From: Motiliproteus coralliicola
GTDB taxonomy: Bacteria; Pseudomonadota; Gammaproteobacteria; Pseudomonadales; Balneatricaceae
Reading direction: 5' to 3'
Length of the DNA: 64,000 nucleotides
Assembly (NCBI RefSeq): GCF_003345655.1
Contig: NZ_QQOH01000002.1
Span: forward strand, 620,001 to 684,000
Shown: one piece after another, positions 8,151 to 15,840 of the stretch
Numbering within the stretch: the first letter of the stretch is position 1
Layout of the letters: each line of letters begins with the position of its first letter
Notes under the pieces: generated by a model
Seen by the model: only the letters and a program-made list of their open reading frames with translations
Database searches by the model: none
Told to the model about the DNA's origin: nothing
Position numbers and translations under genes: made by a program

Positions 8151-9464
8151 ATGGAATATTTGAAGCAGGCGGTTTCTGCCTCGGTCGTTGCCGACGAAGA
8201 TGAAAAGATCCAGACGACCGTGAAAGCGATGTTGCAGCGTATTCAGGAGGAGGGTGAAGCCGCCGTCCGCGCCTTCGCTCAGCAGTTCGATAGTTGGCAG
8301 GGGGATTTTATTCTCAGCGATGAGAAGCGTCAGGCGCTGATCGCCGAGGTGCCCCAGAGCGTCAAAGATGATATCGATTTTGCCCATCGCCAGATTAAGC
8401 GCTTTGCCGAGGCCCAACGCGACAGCCTGGTAGGTTTTGAGATCGAAACCGAGCCCGGCGTGCGCTTGGGGCAGCGGATCATTCCGGTCCAGTGCGCCGG
8501 TTGCTATGTGCCGGGGGGGCGCTACGCTCATGCCGCGTCGGCCCTGATGAGTGTGGCAACGGCGAAAGCGGCCGGGGTGCCTTTTATCGTGGCCTGTTCG
8601 CCGCCGCGCGGTAGCAGCATTAATCCGGCGGTCGCCTACGCGATGCATGTGGCTGGCGCCGATGTAATTCTGGAGATGGGCGGGGTCCACGCGGTGGCAA
8701 CCATGGCCAATGGCCTGTTCACCGGTAAGCCGGCAGATATTCTGGTCGGCCCCGGCAATGCCTATGTCGCCGAAGCCAAGCGGATGCTGTTTGGTTCGGT
8801 GGGCATTGATGTGTTTGCCGGCCCCACCGAGTCAGCCATCATCGCCGATAAGACCGCCGATCCGATGACCATCGCCGTGGATCTGGTGTCGCAAGCCGAG
8901 CATGGTCCCAACTCTCCGGTATGGCTCTTCACCGATTGCCGTGAGCTGGGCGAAAAAGTACGGGAGATCATGCCGCAGGTGATTGCGGATATGCCCAATG
9001 CCGATGTCTGCGAAGCGGCTTGGCGCGACCATGGCGTGATCGTGCTGGGTAAGGATCGACAGGAGCTGGTTCAGATCAGCGATGCCTATGCCTGCGAGCA
9101 TCTACAGGTGCTGGCCGAGGATCTGGAGTGGTGGAAGGAGAATCTCAACAACTACGGCTCACTGTTCCTGGGTGAAGGCAGTACCGTCTCCCAAGGGGAT
9201 AAGTGCTCCGGTACTAACCACATCCTGCCGACCAAAAAAGCCGCACGCTACAGCGGTGGCCTCAATGTGCAGAAGTTCATGAAGGTGCTGACCTATCAGG
9301 AGCTGAGCGAAGAAGCGAACCTGGCCTTCAGCGGAGCCGGTTCTCGCATCTCCCGGACCGAAGGCATGGAAGGTCATGCGCGAGCCTGCGATTGGCGTCT
9401 GCGTAAATTCTTCCCGGATCAACAGTGGGATTTCCCCGTTTACGATCAAAAGCGTTATGACTGA
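8151..9464 (+). CDS. hpsN: HpsN/HisD-family NAD-dependent dehydrogenase (sulfopropanediol 3-dehydrogenase-like)
   Basis: 437 residues of the histidinol dehydrogenase superfamily, but not a his-operon HisD by context. HpsN oxidises (R)-2,3-dihydroxypropane-1-sulfonate to sulfolactate. The zinc and catalytic residues of the superfamily are retained: Q248 and H251 (SQAEHGPNS), E316-H317 (CEHLQV) and H357 (GTNHILP). The NAD-region LVGPGNAYVAEAK and the segment CAGCYVPGGRY are also clear. It lies 47 bp after cuyA with a GAGG ribosome site. Because this superfamily includes amino-alcohol oxidation (histidinol), an amino-alcohol sulfonate such as cysteinolate is an alternative substrate. Exact substrate is inference. 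Confidence 0.78.
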   Translation: MEYLKQAVSASVVADEDEKIQTTVKAMLQRIQEEGEAAVRAFAQQFDSWQGDFILSDEKRQALIAEVPQSVKDDIDFAHRQIKRFAEAQRDSLVGFEIETEPGVRLGQRIIPVQCAGCYVPGGRYAHAASALMSVATAKAAGVPFIVACSPPRGSSINPAVAYAMHVAGADVILEMGGVHAVATMANGLFTGKPADILVGPGNAYVAEAKRMLFGSVGIDVFAGPTESAIIADKTADPMTIAVDLVSQAEHGPNSPVWLFTDCRELGEKVREIMPQVIADMPNADVCEAAWRDHGVIVLGKDRQELVQISDAYACEHLQVLAEDLEWWKENLNNYGSLFLGEGSTVSQGDKCSGTNHILPTKKAARYSGGLNVQKFMKVLTYQELSEEANLAFSGAGSRISRTEGMEGHARACDWRLRKFFPDQQWDFPVYDQKRYD

Positions 9465-10704
9465 AGCTATGGCTGAGTTGTTGAATAAGGAGCGCCGCGT
9501 GAAAGTGTTCGAGAAGTCTTTTACCCAGCAGGAGAGCATCCCGGAACAGGGGATCGCTGCCGCCATCGAGGTGATGCGCTCGGGGCGACTGCACCGCTAT
9601 AACACCCTGCCGGATGAGAAAAGCGAGACCGACCTGTTGGAGCTGGAGTTCGCCGACTATCAGGGGGTTCCTTACTGCCTGGCCTGTTCCTCGGGGGGCT
9701 ATGCGCTGCACGTGGCGATGCGGGCGGCGGGGGTTCAAGCCGGGGATAAGGTGCTCTGTAACGCCTTTACCTTGGCGCCGGTACCTGGGGCGATCCATAA
9801 CAGCGGCGCGGTGCCGGTGTTGGTGGATGTGGCCGACGACTACTGTATCGACCTGGACGATTTGGAATCGAAGGCCGATGCATCGGGTGCCAAGTACCTG
9901 ATGCTGTCCCATATGCGCGGCCATCTGGCCGACATGGACCGGATCATGGCGATCTGCGAGCGCTTCGGACTGTTCCTGATCGAAGACTGCGCCCATACCA
10001 TGGGGGCAAGCTGGAACGGTCGCAAGAGCGGCACCTTCGGCGATGTGGCCTGTTTCAGTGCCCAGACCTATAAGCACATCAACTCGGGTGAGGGCGGGTT
10101 TCTGACCACGCGACATCCCGAGGTGATGGCGCGGGCGATTATGCACTCGGGCTCCTACATGTTGTTCGAGCGCCACTTTAGCGCCCCGCCTCCAGAAACC
10201 TTCGAGCAGATCCGCTACCAAACACCGAACTACAGCGGTCGGATGGACAACTTACGGGCCGCCATCCTGCGGCCGCAGATCGCCGACCTGGACAGCCAGT
10301 GCGAGCGTTGGAATCAGCGCTATCGGCTGATTGAGCAAACGCTGGCTGACTGCGCTTCGGTCAGTATCCCCGCACGGCCCGAGGCGGAGCACTTTGTCGG
10401 CAGCTCGATCCAATTCTCACTGCCGCAGTTCAACGTTGAACAGATTCAGGCCGTAGTCGAGCGTTGTGCTGAACGGGGCGTTGTTTTGAAATGGTTCGGA
10501 GACGCCGTCCCCCGCGATTACACCAGCCGCTATGACAGCTGGCGCTATATCCAGGAGATGCCGCAGCTGCCCAAAACCGAGCAGATTCTCTCGACGCTTT
10601 TGGATATGCGCATCCCGCTGACGTTCAGCGAACAGGATTGCACCCTGATTGCCGAGATTATCGTTGAGGTTGCTGCTGAGGTCGCCGAGGAGTCTCAGCC
10701 GTGA
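9457..10704 (+). CDS. DegT/DnrJ/EryC1/StrS-family PLP aminotransferase
   Basis: 415 residues from the ATG at 9457, which overlaps the hpsN stop by 8 bp and implies translational coupling; the open frame extends further upstream inside hpsN, but those starts are unlikely. Fold-type I, DegT/StrS family: the PLP-binding Asp sits in LIEDCAHTMGA and the Schiff-base Lys is K206 in SAQTYKHINSGEGGF. This family usually transaminates nucleotide-sugar keto groups, but no sugar-nucleotide genes are here. In this operon it most plausibly moves an amino group on or off a C3 sulfonate (for example sulfopyruvate/cysteate or an amino-alcohol sulfonate). That role is inferred from neighbours only. Confidence 0.8.
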   Translation: MTEAMAELLNKERRVKVFEKSFTQQESIPEQGIAAAIEVMRSGRLHRYNTLPDEKSETDLLELEFADYQGVPYCLACSSGGYALHVAMRAAGVQAGDKVLCNAFTLAPVPGAIHNSGAVPVLVDVADDYCIDLDDLESKADASGAKYLMLSHMRGHLADMDRIMAICERFGLFLIEDCAHTMGASWNGRKSGTFGDVACFSAQTYKHINSGEGGFLTTRHPEVMARAIMHSGSYMLFERHFSAPPPETFEQIRYQTPNYSGRMDNLRAAILRPQIADLDSQCERWNQRYRLIEQTLADCASVSIPARPEAEHFVGSSIQFSLPQFNVEQIQAVVERCAERGVVLKWFGDAVPRDYTSRYDSWRYIQEMPQLPKTEQILSTLLDMRIPLTFSEQDCTLIAEIIVEVAAEVAEESQP

Positions 10705-11417
10705 CTCCGATGCCGAACCAGAAGCCAAAAACCGTCGGGATTATCGGTGGGATGGGTCCCGAAGCGACGGTCGATCTGATGCGGCGGGTGATCGAGCTGA
10801 CCCCGGCCAGCGACGATGCCGATCATATCCGCATGCTGGTGGACAACAACCCCAAGGTGCCGTCGCGAATCAAAGCGTTGATCGACGGTGACGGTGAGAG
10901 CCCTGCTCCCTGTCTGATCGAGATGGCCCAGGGGTTGGAGCGGCAGGGCGCCGACTTCCTGGTGATTCCCTGCAATACCGCCCACCACTACTACCCGGAG
11001 GTTGCTGCGTCGGTGGAGATTCCGGTGCTGAACCTGATCGAGCTGACCGCCAATGCGGCCAAGGAGCAGCAACCGGCGTTGGAGCGGGTAGGGTTGCTGG
11101 CCTCGAGCGCACTGCAGCGGATCCATCTGTATGAGCCCTGGTTCGAAGCGCTGCGGGTAAAGATTCTCTATCCCAGCCAACAGCCGGCGGTGATGGAGCT
11201 GATCCGAGCCGTGAAGGCCAAGCAGCAGACGGCACAGCAACTGGAAGCCTATAACCGGGCGGCCGAGGAGCTAGCCCAGCAAGGCGCGCAGTGCCTGGTG
11301 GTTGCCTGCACCGAACTGTCGGTGATTGGCGAGCAGCTGCAAACCCCATTGCCGGTTTATGACGCGTCCGAATTGCTGGCCAAAGCGATCGTACGCAGCG
11401 CGTTAGACACCAGTTAG
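10701..11417 (+). CDS. aspartate/glutamate racemase family protein
   Basis: 238 residues. Starts with GTG at 10701, overlapping the aminotransferase stop by 4 bp (GTGA), so coupling is expected. PLP-independent racemase fold with both catalytic cysteines: C91 in PCNTAHHYY and C203 in ACTELS, and the N-terminal signature TVGIIGGMGPEAT. Family members interconvert D- and L-Asp or Glu. Cysteate is a close sulfonate analogue of aspartate, so D/L-cysteate racemisation feeding CuyA is an attractive but untested reading. Last enzyme gene before the TRAP binding protein. Confidence 0.85.
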   Translation: MTPMPNQKPKTVGIIGGMGPEATVDLMRRVIELTPASDDADHIRMLVDNNPKVPSRIKALIDGDGESPAPCLIEMAQGLERQGADFLVIPCNTAHHYYPEVAASVEIPVLNLIELTANAAKEQQPALERVGLLASSALQRIHLYEPWFEALRVKILYPSQQPAVMELIRAVKAKQQTAQQLEAYNRAAEELAQQGAQCLVVACTELSVIGEQLQTPLPVYDASELLAKAIVRSALDTS

Positions 11418-11528
11418 CGTCATTCACAGAGTCATTTAAATTCGATCCTGACCTTGCTTGGGAGGGCATCGATCGACCTTACAAACACTCAGAACAGATT
11501 TAGAAGGGGGAAGACGAATCCTTTGAAT

Positions 11529-11799
11529 TAGGGAACCTGCGAGCAAGTCTCTGCGGCTTCTGCAAGCGCCTGAAAAGTGCAAATCCTAGGCGTAATCTGC
11601 AGGTAATGGCCGTAGCCCTTAGCAAAGGTTACAACAACGGAGTTGCACTTTTCAGGCCTTGCCCAAAGGGGCTTACAGCATGATCCGCACTCCGTGTTGC
11701 CGCTTTTTGCAAGGTCTGGACATTACGGCAAAGCGACGCCTTGATTGCGAATCAAGCTGTAAGCCAGAAGCTCGCAAGGACTTATTCGCAGGTTCCTTA
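11529..11799. repeat. 271-bp palindromic (MITE-like or structured) element
   Basis: The ends are near-perfect inverted repeats about 34 bp long (11529-11562 and 11765-11799), starting TAGGGAACCTGCGA on the left. Inside are nested perfect inverted repeats: 15 bp GCCTGAAAAGTGCAA (11568-11582) with its complement at 11643-11657, 9 bp GCTTACAGC (11671-11679) with 11756-11764, and a hairpin CTTGATT-gcg-AATCAAG (11740-11756). A shorter related element lies at 63787-63888. No protein is encoded convincingly. It fills most of the 442-bp gap between the racemase and the TRAP gene, so it could be a mobile palindrome or an RNA structure in the transcript. Confidence 0.65.
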
Positions 11800-11859
11800 G
11801 CTCACAGCTGTAACTCTGAATCGCAAGATCTCATTACAAATACAATAAAGGTGATAACC

Positions 11860-12864
11860 ATGAAGAGTACTAAGTTTGCAAAAGCCATCTCACTAACCGC
11901 GGGGCTGCTGCTGTCAGCCGGTAGTTACGCGGCGACGACCTGGAATATGGCGGTCGGCGATGGTGGCGGCAGCGCCCAGGAAGCGCTGGGGCTTAAGTTC
12001 AGCGAACTGCTGTCGCAGAAAACCGGCGGTAAGTTCGATGCCAAGCTGTTTGTAAACGGCCAGTTGGGGTCCGAGCAGACCACCGTTAACGAAGCGGCGA
12101 TGGGTACCCTCGACCTGTCGATCATTGCCAGCAACAACCTGTCTCCGTTCTCGCCGTCGATGGGTATCCTGTCGCTGCCCTACGTGTTCGAAAATATCGG
12201 CCAGGCCCAGACCGTCGTCGAGGGTCCCATTGGTGAGCAACTGGTCAAGGATGCGATCGAGAATGCCAACGTTCGCGTGTTGGCCTGGACCTACTCCGGT
12301 TACCGCGTTTTCACCAACTCCAAGCGTCCGGTCAAGAAACTCGATGATCTTGAAGGGCTGGTGGTCCGGGTGCCGAAGAACGAGATCATGATCGATACCT
12401 ACAAGTCCTGGGGCATCAACCCGACTCCGATGGCCTGGTCCGAGACGTTCACTGCCCTGCAGCAGAAGGTTGTTGATGGCCAGGATACCCCGTATGCCGC
12501 GATCTATTCGATGAAGTTCGGTGAAGTGCAGAAGTACCTGACCGATATCCACTACCTGTTCCTGCTGGAGCCGCTGATCATTTCAGAATCGCTGTTCCAG
12601 GAGCAGAAGCCGGAAGTGCAGCAGGCGCTTCTGGACGCGGGTAAAGAAGCCACCGCCTACAGCCTGGATTGGCTGCAGGGCAAAGAGGCGATGATCAAGA
12701 AGGAGCTGATCGAGCAGTACGACATGCAGATCGATGCGCTGGAAGACGAAGCCGAGTGGGCTAAGCGCGCGCAGCAAGCGGTATGGCCCAAGTTCTACGA
12801 CCAGATCGGCGGTAAAGAGAAAGTGAATGAGCTGCTTCGGGCGCTGGGGCGCGACGAAGTCTAA
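11860..12864 (+). CDS. TRAP transporter substrate-binding protein, DctP family
   Basis: 334 residues from the ATG at 11860, which has an AAAGG site at 11847-11851 and begins a signal peptide (basic MKSTKFAKA, hydrophobic core, cleavage near SYA-A). An upstream in-frame ATG at 11698 and other starts lie inside the palindromic element and are unlikely. The mature protein shows DctP features: GGxxQE..GLKF, the conserved Arg region VVRVPKNEIMID, and AWSETFTALQQKVVDGQ. It captures a small acid in the periplasm for a TRAP permease. No DctQ or DctM genes follow, so the membrane subunits must be elsewhere. Sulfonate specificity is inferred from the operon. Confidence 0.88.
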   Translation: MKSTKFAKAISLTAGLLLSAGSYAATTWNMAVGDGGGSAQEALGLKFSELLSQKTGGKFDAKLFVNGQLGSEQTTVNEAAMGTLDLSIIASNNLSPFSPSMGILSLPYVFENIGQAQTVVEGPIGEQLVKDAIENANVRVLAWTYSGYRVFTNSKRPVKKLDDLEGLVVRVPKNEIMIDTYKSWGINPTPMAWSETFTALQQKVVDGQDTPYAAIYSMKFGEVQKYLTDIHYLFLLEPLIISESLFQEQKPEVQQALLDAGKEATAYSLDWLQGKEAMIKKELIEQYDMQIDALEDEAEWAKRAQQAVWPKFYDQIGGKEKVNELLRALGRDEV

Positions 12865-12909
12865 CCGCAGCTCGACGCTGTTGTTCCGTTAAAGGGATGT
12901 CATACGATT

Positions 12910-12934
12910 CCCCGCCTTTATGGCGGGGTTTTTT
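12910..12934 (+). terminator. terminator after the TRAP binding protein gene
   Basis: Perfect 7-bp stem CCCCGCC (12910-12916) with GGCGGGG (12922-12928), 5-nt loop, then six T residues. Closes the sulfonate operon and separates it from the convergent LysR gene. Confidence 0.9.
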
Positions 12935-12962
12935 CGTCTTGGCGATGGCTTCGATAGGATGC

Positions 12963-13874
12963 TTAGGAATAACCCGGGTTATAGAGCTCGGCCAGATAGT
13001 GCCAGAAGGTGTTGGCGATGGCCGAATGGGTCCCCTTGAAACGGTATAGTTTGATGGTCAGATCAACCGAGGCCATGGGTGCATCGAGGATCGCCATACT
13101 GCCCTGACTCAGCTCTTTCTCCACCAGGCAGCGCGGTAGCCAGGCAATGCCGAACCCTTTCTCCACCAAGGCCTTGAGGCCTTCCGCCAGCGCGTTCTCA
13201 CACACCTTCTGAGTCTCCAGCTGACCCTCGAGCTGGGGCATGCATTCGCGCAGGATCAGGCGGCCGAAGAAGGATTCTTTGGGGTAGGACAGCAGTCGCA
13301 GGGGGGCTTGCTGAGAGACCGAAAACACCGGCTCGCCATCGGCTTTGACGGCGGTGACGGGGACCAGGCGATCCGTGCCCACCTGGATGCACTCGATATC
13401 CTCCCGCTCGAGCTGATTGAAGATATCCGGGGACGAGAAACAGAGTAAAAAATCGCCGGTTCCGGCCAGGAAAGACTCCAGCGAGTCGTGCAGATTACCC
13501 GCGTTCACCTTGACCAGCGCATCGCCGGTCAACGGCTCGATGCTTTGCAGCCAGTTGGGCAGAAAGGACACCGCCAGCGAATGCTGGGACATCATCACCA
13601 TCGCATCCTGATCGCTGGCCATGGATTTCAGCTGATCACGGCAACCGTAGATCTGGGTACGCAGGCTTTCGGCCTGCTCCAGAAACTCCAACCCGGCCTC
13701 GGTGAAACTGGTGGGGTAGCGGGTCCGGTCGACCAGGCTGACCCCCAGCCAGTTTTCCAGCGAACGTATCCGGCGGCTAAAGGCCGGCTGGGTCACAAAG
13801 CGTGCTGCCGCGGCCTTGGAAAAGCTGCCGTGTTTGGCCAACGCCAGAAAGTCTTCCAGCCATTTGAGTTCCAT
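12963..13874 (-). CDS. LysR-family transcriptional regulator of the sulfonate operon (inferred)
   Basis: 303 residues. N-terminal winged HTH (residues about 1-60; KHGSFSKAAAARFVTQPAFSRRIRSLE) and a type-2 periplasmic-binding-like effector domain. It resembles the HypT/YjiE-like branch of LysR proteins in its first lines, but I do not assign that name. It is convergent with the cuyA operon. Its own promoter region contains a 20-bp sequence identical to one upstream of cuyA, which suggests that it controls both. The co-inducer would be a sulfonate or a pathway intermediate; this is inference. Confidence 0.85.
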   Translation of the reverse strand: MELKWLEDFLALAKHGSFSKAAAARFVTQPAFSRRIRSLENWLGVSLVDRTRYPTSFTEAGLEFLEQAESLRTQIYGCRDQLKSMASDQDAMVMMSQHSLAVSFLPNWLQSIEPLTGDALVKVNAGNLHDSLESFLAGTGDFLLCFSSPDIFNQLEREDIECIQVGTDRLVPVTAVKADGEPVFSVSQQAPLRLLSYPKESFFGRLILRECMPQLEGQLETQKVCENALAEGLKALVEKGFGIAWLPRCLVEKELSQGSMAILDAPMASVDLTIKLYRFKGTHSAIANTFWHYLAELYNPGYS

Positions 13875-13905
13875 AACCCCTCCGTTTTCAAGACATTACC
13901 ATGGG

Positions 13906-13925
13906 TATGCCGAAAAGTAACCGGT
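13906..13925 (+). promoter_or_regulatory. candidate LysR operator (20-bp repeat, copy 2)
   Basis: TATGCCGAAAAGTAACCGGT, identical to 6969-6988, located 31 bp upstream of the start of the LysR gene (which reads leftward). The position suits autoregulation. Confidence 0.6.
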
Positions 13926-13963
13926 GAGCGAAGGGCGGTCTGGCAAGGGCATAGAAGCCCGAG

Positions 13964-14971
13964 TTATTTGGCGCTCAGACGCTCGCGCCCGTGGGGCTGA
14001 TCCAGCGCCAGCACAGGCCCGGTCGGTACGATGCCGGTGGGGTTGATGCTGGTGTGGCTGCGGTAGTAGTGATCCTTGATATGGGCCATATCCACGGTCT
14101 GGGCCATGCCCGGCCACTGGTACAGCTCGCGCAGATAGCCGCTGAGGTTGGGATAGTCGGCGAGCTGCTTCAGGTTGCATTTGAAGTGGCCGTGGTAGAC
14201 CGGATCGAACCGCACCAGGGTGGTGAACAGACGCCAGTCGGCTTCGGTAATCTGACTGCCACAGAGGTAGCGCTGCTGGGCCAGTCGCTGTTCCAGCTGA
14301 TCCAGACAGTCGAACAGCGGCACCACGGCCTGCTCGTAGGCCTGCTGGGTGGTGGCGAAACCGGCCTTGTAGACGCCGTTGTTGATCCGGTCGTAGACCA
14401 GCGCGTTGACCGTATCGATCTCGGTGCGCAGCGACTCGGGGTACGAGGGGTAGTAGTCGCCCGGCTTGGCACCGAGATGATCGAAGGCGCTGTTGAGCAT
14501 CCGGATGATTTCGGCCGATTCGTTGTTGACGATGGTTTGGCGCTGCTTGTCCCACAGCACCGGCACGGTCACCCGGCCTGAGTAATGGGGATCGGCCTGG
14601 GTATAGACCTGGTGCAGGTAATCAGCCTGCATCAGCGGATCACCAACCAGCTCGGCGCTGGGGCCGGGCTCCGGTGCGAAGGTCCAGCCCTGTTCGGCCA
14701 TCAGCGGGTTAACGGCCGAGACGCTGATCATCGACTCCAGGCCTTTCAGGGCGCGGAAGATCAGGGTGCGGTGAGCCCAGGGGCAGGCCAGCGACACATA
14801 CAGGTGGTAGCGCCCCGGCTCGGCCTTGAAGCCGCCTTCGCCACTGATGCCGGCGCTGCCATCCGCAGTGATCCAGTTGCGGAACTGGGATTCGGAACGG
14901 ACGAAGCGACCGTCGTTGGCGTCGGTGTCGTACCAGCGGTCATGCCACTGGCCGTCGATAAGAAGTCCCAT
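13964..14971 (-). CDS. yqjG: glutathionyl-hydroquinone reductase (YqjG/omega-class GST-like)
   Basis: 335 residues, the normal length for this family. Reduces glutathionyl-hydroquinones in the cytoplasm, releasing the hydroquinone. The active-site motif SLACPWAHRT (Cys about residue 61) and the downstream VPVLWDKQRQTIVNNESAEI of the thioredoxin-like N-domain are clear; an all-helical GST C-domain follows. It lies 29 bp downstream of the pirin gene on the same strand, so the two are probably one operon. In E. coli yqjG and a pirin gene also lie near yhaJ, so the grouping with the adjacent LysR gene is meaningful. Confidence 0.93.
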   Translation of the reverse strand: MGLLIDGQWHDRWYDTDANDGRFVRSESQFRNWITADGSAGISGEGGFKAEPGRYHLYVSLACPWAHRTLIFRALKGLESMISVSAVNPLMAEQGWTFAPEPGPSAELVGDPLMQADYLHQVYTQADPHYSGRVTVPVLWDKQRQTIVNNESAEIIRMLNSAFDHLGAKPGDYYPSYPESLRTEIDTVNALVYDRINNGVYKAGFATTQQAYEQAVVPLFDCLDQLEQRLAQQRYLCGSQITEADWRLFTTLVRFDPVYHGHFKCNLKQLADYPNLSGYLRELYQWPGMAQTVDMAHIKDHYYRSHTSINPTGIVPTGPVLALDQPHGRERLSAK

Positions 14972-15000
14972 GCTGTTCTCCTTGAGTGGTCTAACCGAAT

Positions 15001-15687
15001 TTACGGCAGCTCGAACAGCAAGGCCTCGGCCTGCTGGTCTGCTGTCAGGCTGAGCTGTGTTTCGCCGCTGAGGGTGGCGCCGTCCCCGGCTTCCATCGGC
15101 ACATTGTTGACTGCCAGCGTGCCCCGCGCGAGCTGCAGGTAATAGGTACGATCCGGCTCGGCGTTGAACTGCGCCGTCTCGTTATCCAGTTTGATCTGGT
15201 AAAGGCTGGCCTGCTGGTGGATCGGCAGCGAGCCGTCACGGCCATCGGGGGAGACCAGCAGGGTGATGCCCTGGCTGTCGGAAAAATCTTTCTGGTCGTA
15301 GCGTGGCGTGACGCCGCGCTGGTTCGGCTGAATCCAGATCTGCAGCAGGTGCAACTGCTTGGTGTCAGACGGGTTGAACTCGCTGTGCAGAATCCCGCTG
15401 CCGGCACTCATCGCCTGGACCTCGCCGGCCCGCAGCACACTGTGGGAGCCCATGGTATCGCGGTGCTCGATCTGGCCCTGCATCACATAAGTGATGATCT
15501 CCATATCCCGGTGCGGGTGGGGTTCGAAACCGGCGCCGGGATCGATCCAGTCCTCGTTGATCACCCGCAGGCTTGAGACCCCCATATGCGCAGGGTCGTA
15601 GTACTCGGCAAAGGAAAAGCTGTGGCGCGAGTCCAACCAGCCGTGGTTGGCGTGGCCGCGTTCGAGTGAGGGTCGTAGAGTCAGCAT
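15001..15687 (-). CDS. pirin family protein
   Basis: 228 residues, bicupin. The N-terminal cupin carries the pirin metal-site pattern (FEPHPHRDMEIITYVMQG, HSEFNP) with the usual His/His/His/Glu ligands; the second cupin is degenerate. Related YhhW has quercetin 2,3-dioxygenase activity; the physiological substrate is unknown. Co-directional with yqjG and divergent from a LysR gene, as in a quinone/electrophile-response module. Confidence 0.92.
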   Translation of the reverse strand: MLTLRPSLERGHANHGWLDSRHSFSFAEYYDPAHMGVSSLRVINEDWIDPGAGFEPHPHRDMEIITYVMQGQIEHRDTMGSHSVLRAGEVQAMSAGSGILHSEFNPSDTKQLHLLQIWIQPNQRGVTPRYDQKDFSDSQGITLLVSPDGRDGSLPIHQQASLYQIKLDNETAQFNAEPDRTYYLQLARGTLAVNNVPMEAGDGATLSGETQLSLTADQQAEALLFELP

Positions 15688-15810
15688 CGGGTTTATCTCC
15701 CTGTCGGCGGTATCAGCTTCGATAAGCAGGCCGCCATTAATTCGTTATTCAGTTTGCTTGATCGATAGAAAAACTATAAATAAAGGAAGCAGGAAAAAAT
15801 AACGGAGAGT

Positions 15811-15829
15811 TTTGATCTAAAGGATCAAA
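15811..15829. promoter_or_regulatory. dyad upstream of the YhaJ-like gene
   Basis: Perfect inverted repeat TTTGATC-taaag-GATCAAA within the 153-bp divergent region between the pirin and LysR genes, ending 12 bp before the LysR start. A likely binding site for autoregulation or divergent control; function inferred from position. Confidence 0.45.
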
Positions 15830-15840
15830 TAATTTGAATT

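Noticed and set aside
8151-9464. HisD of histidine biosynthesis
   Set aside because: No his genes nearby; context with cuyA and sequence blocks fit the HpsN branch better.
11659-11859. Extended N-terminus of the TRAP binding protein (67 extra codons)
   Set aside because: The extension lies largely in the palindromic element and would hide the clear signal peptide that begins at 11860.
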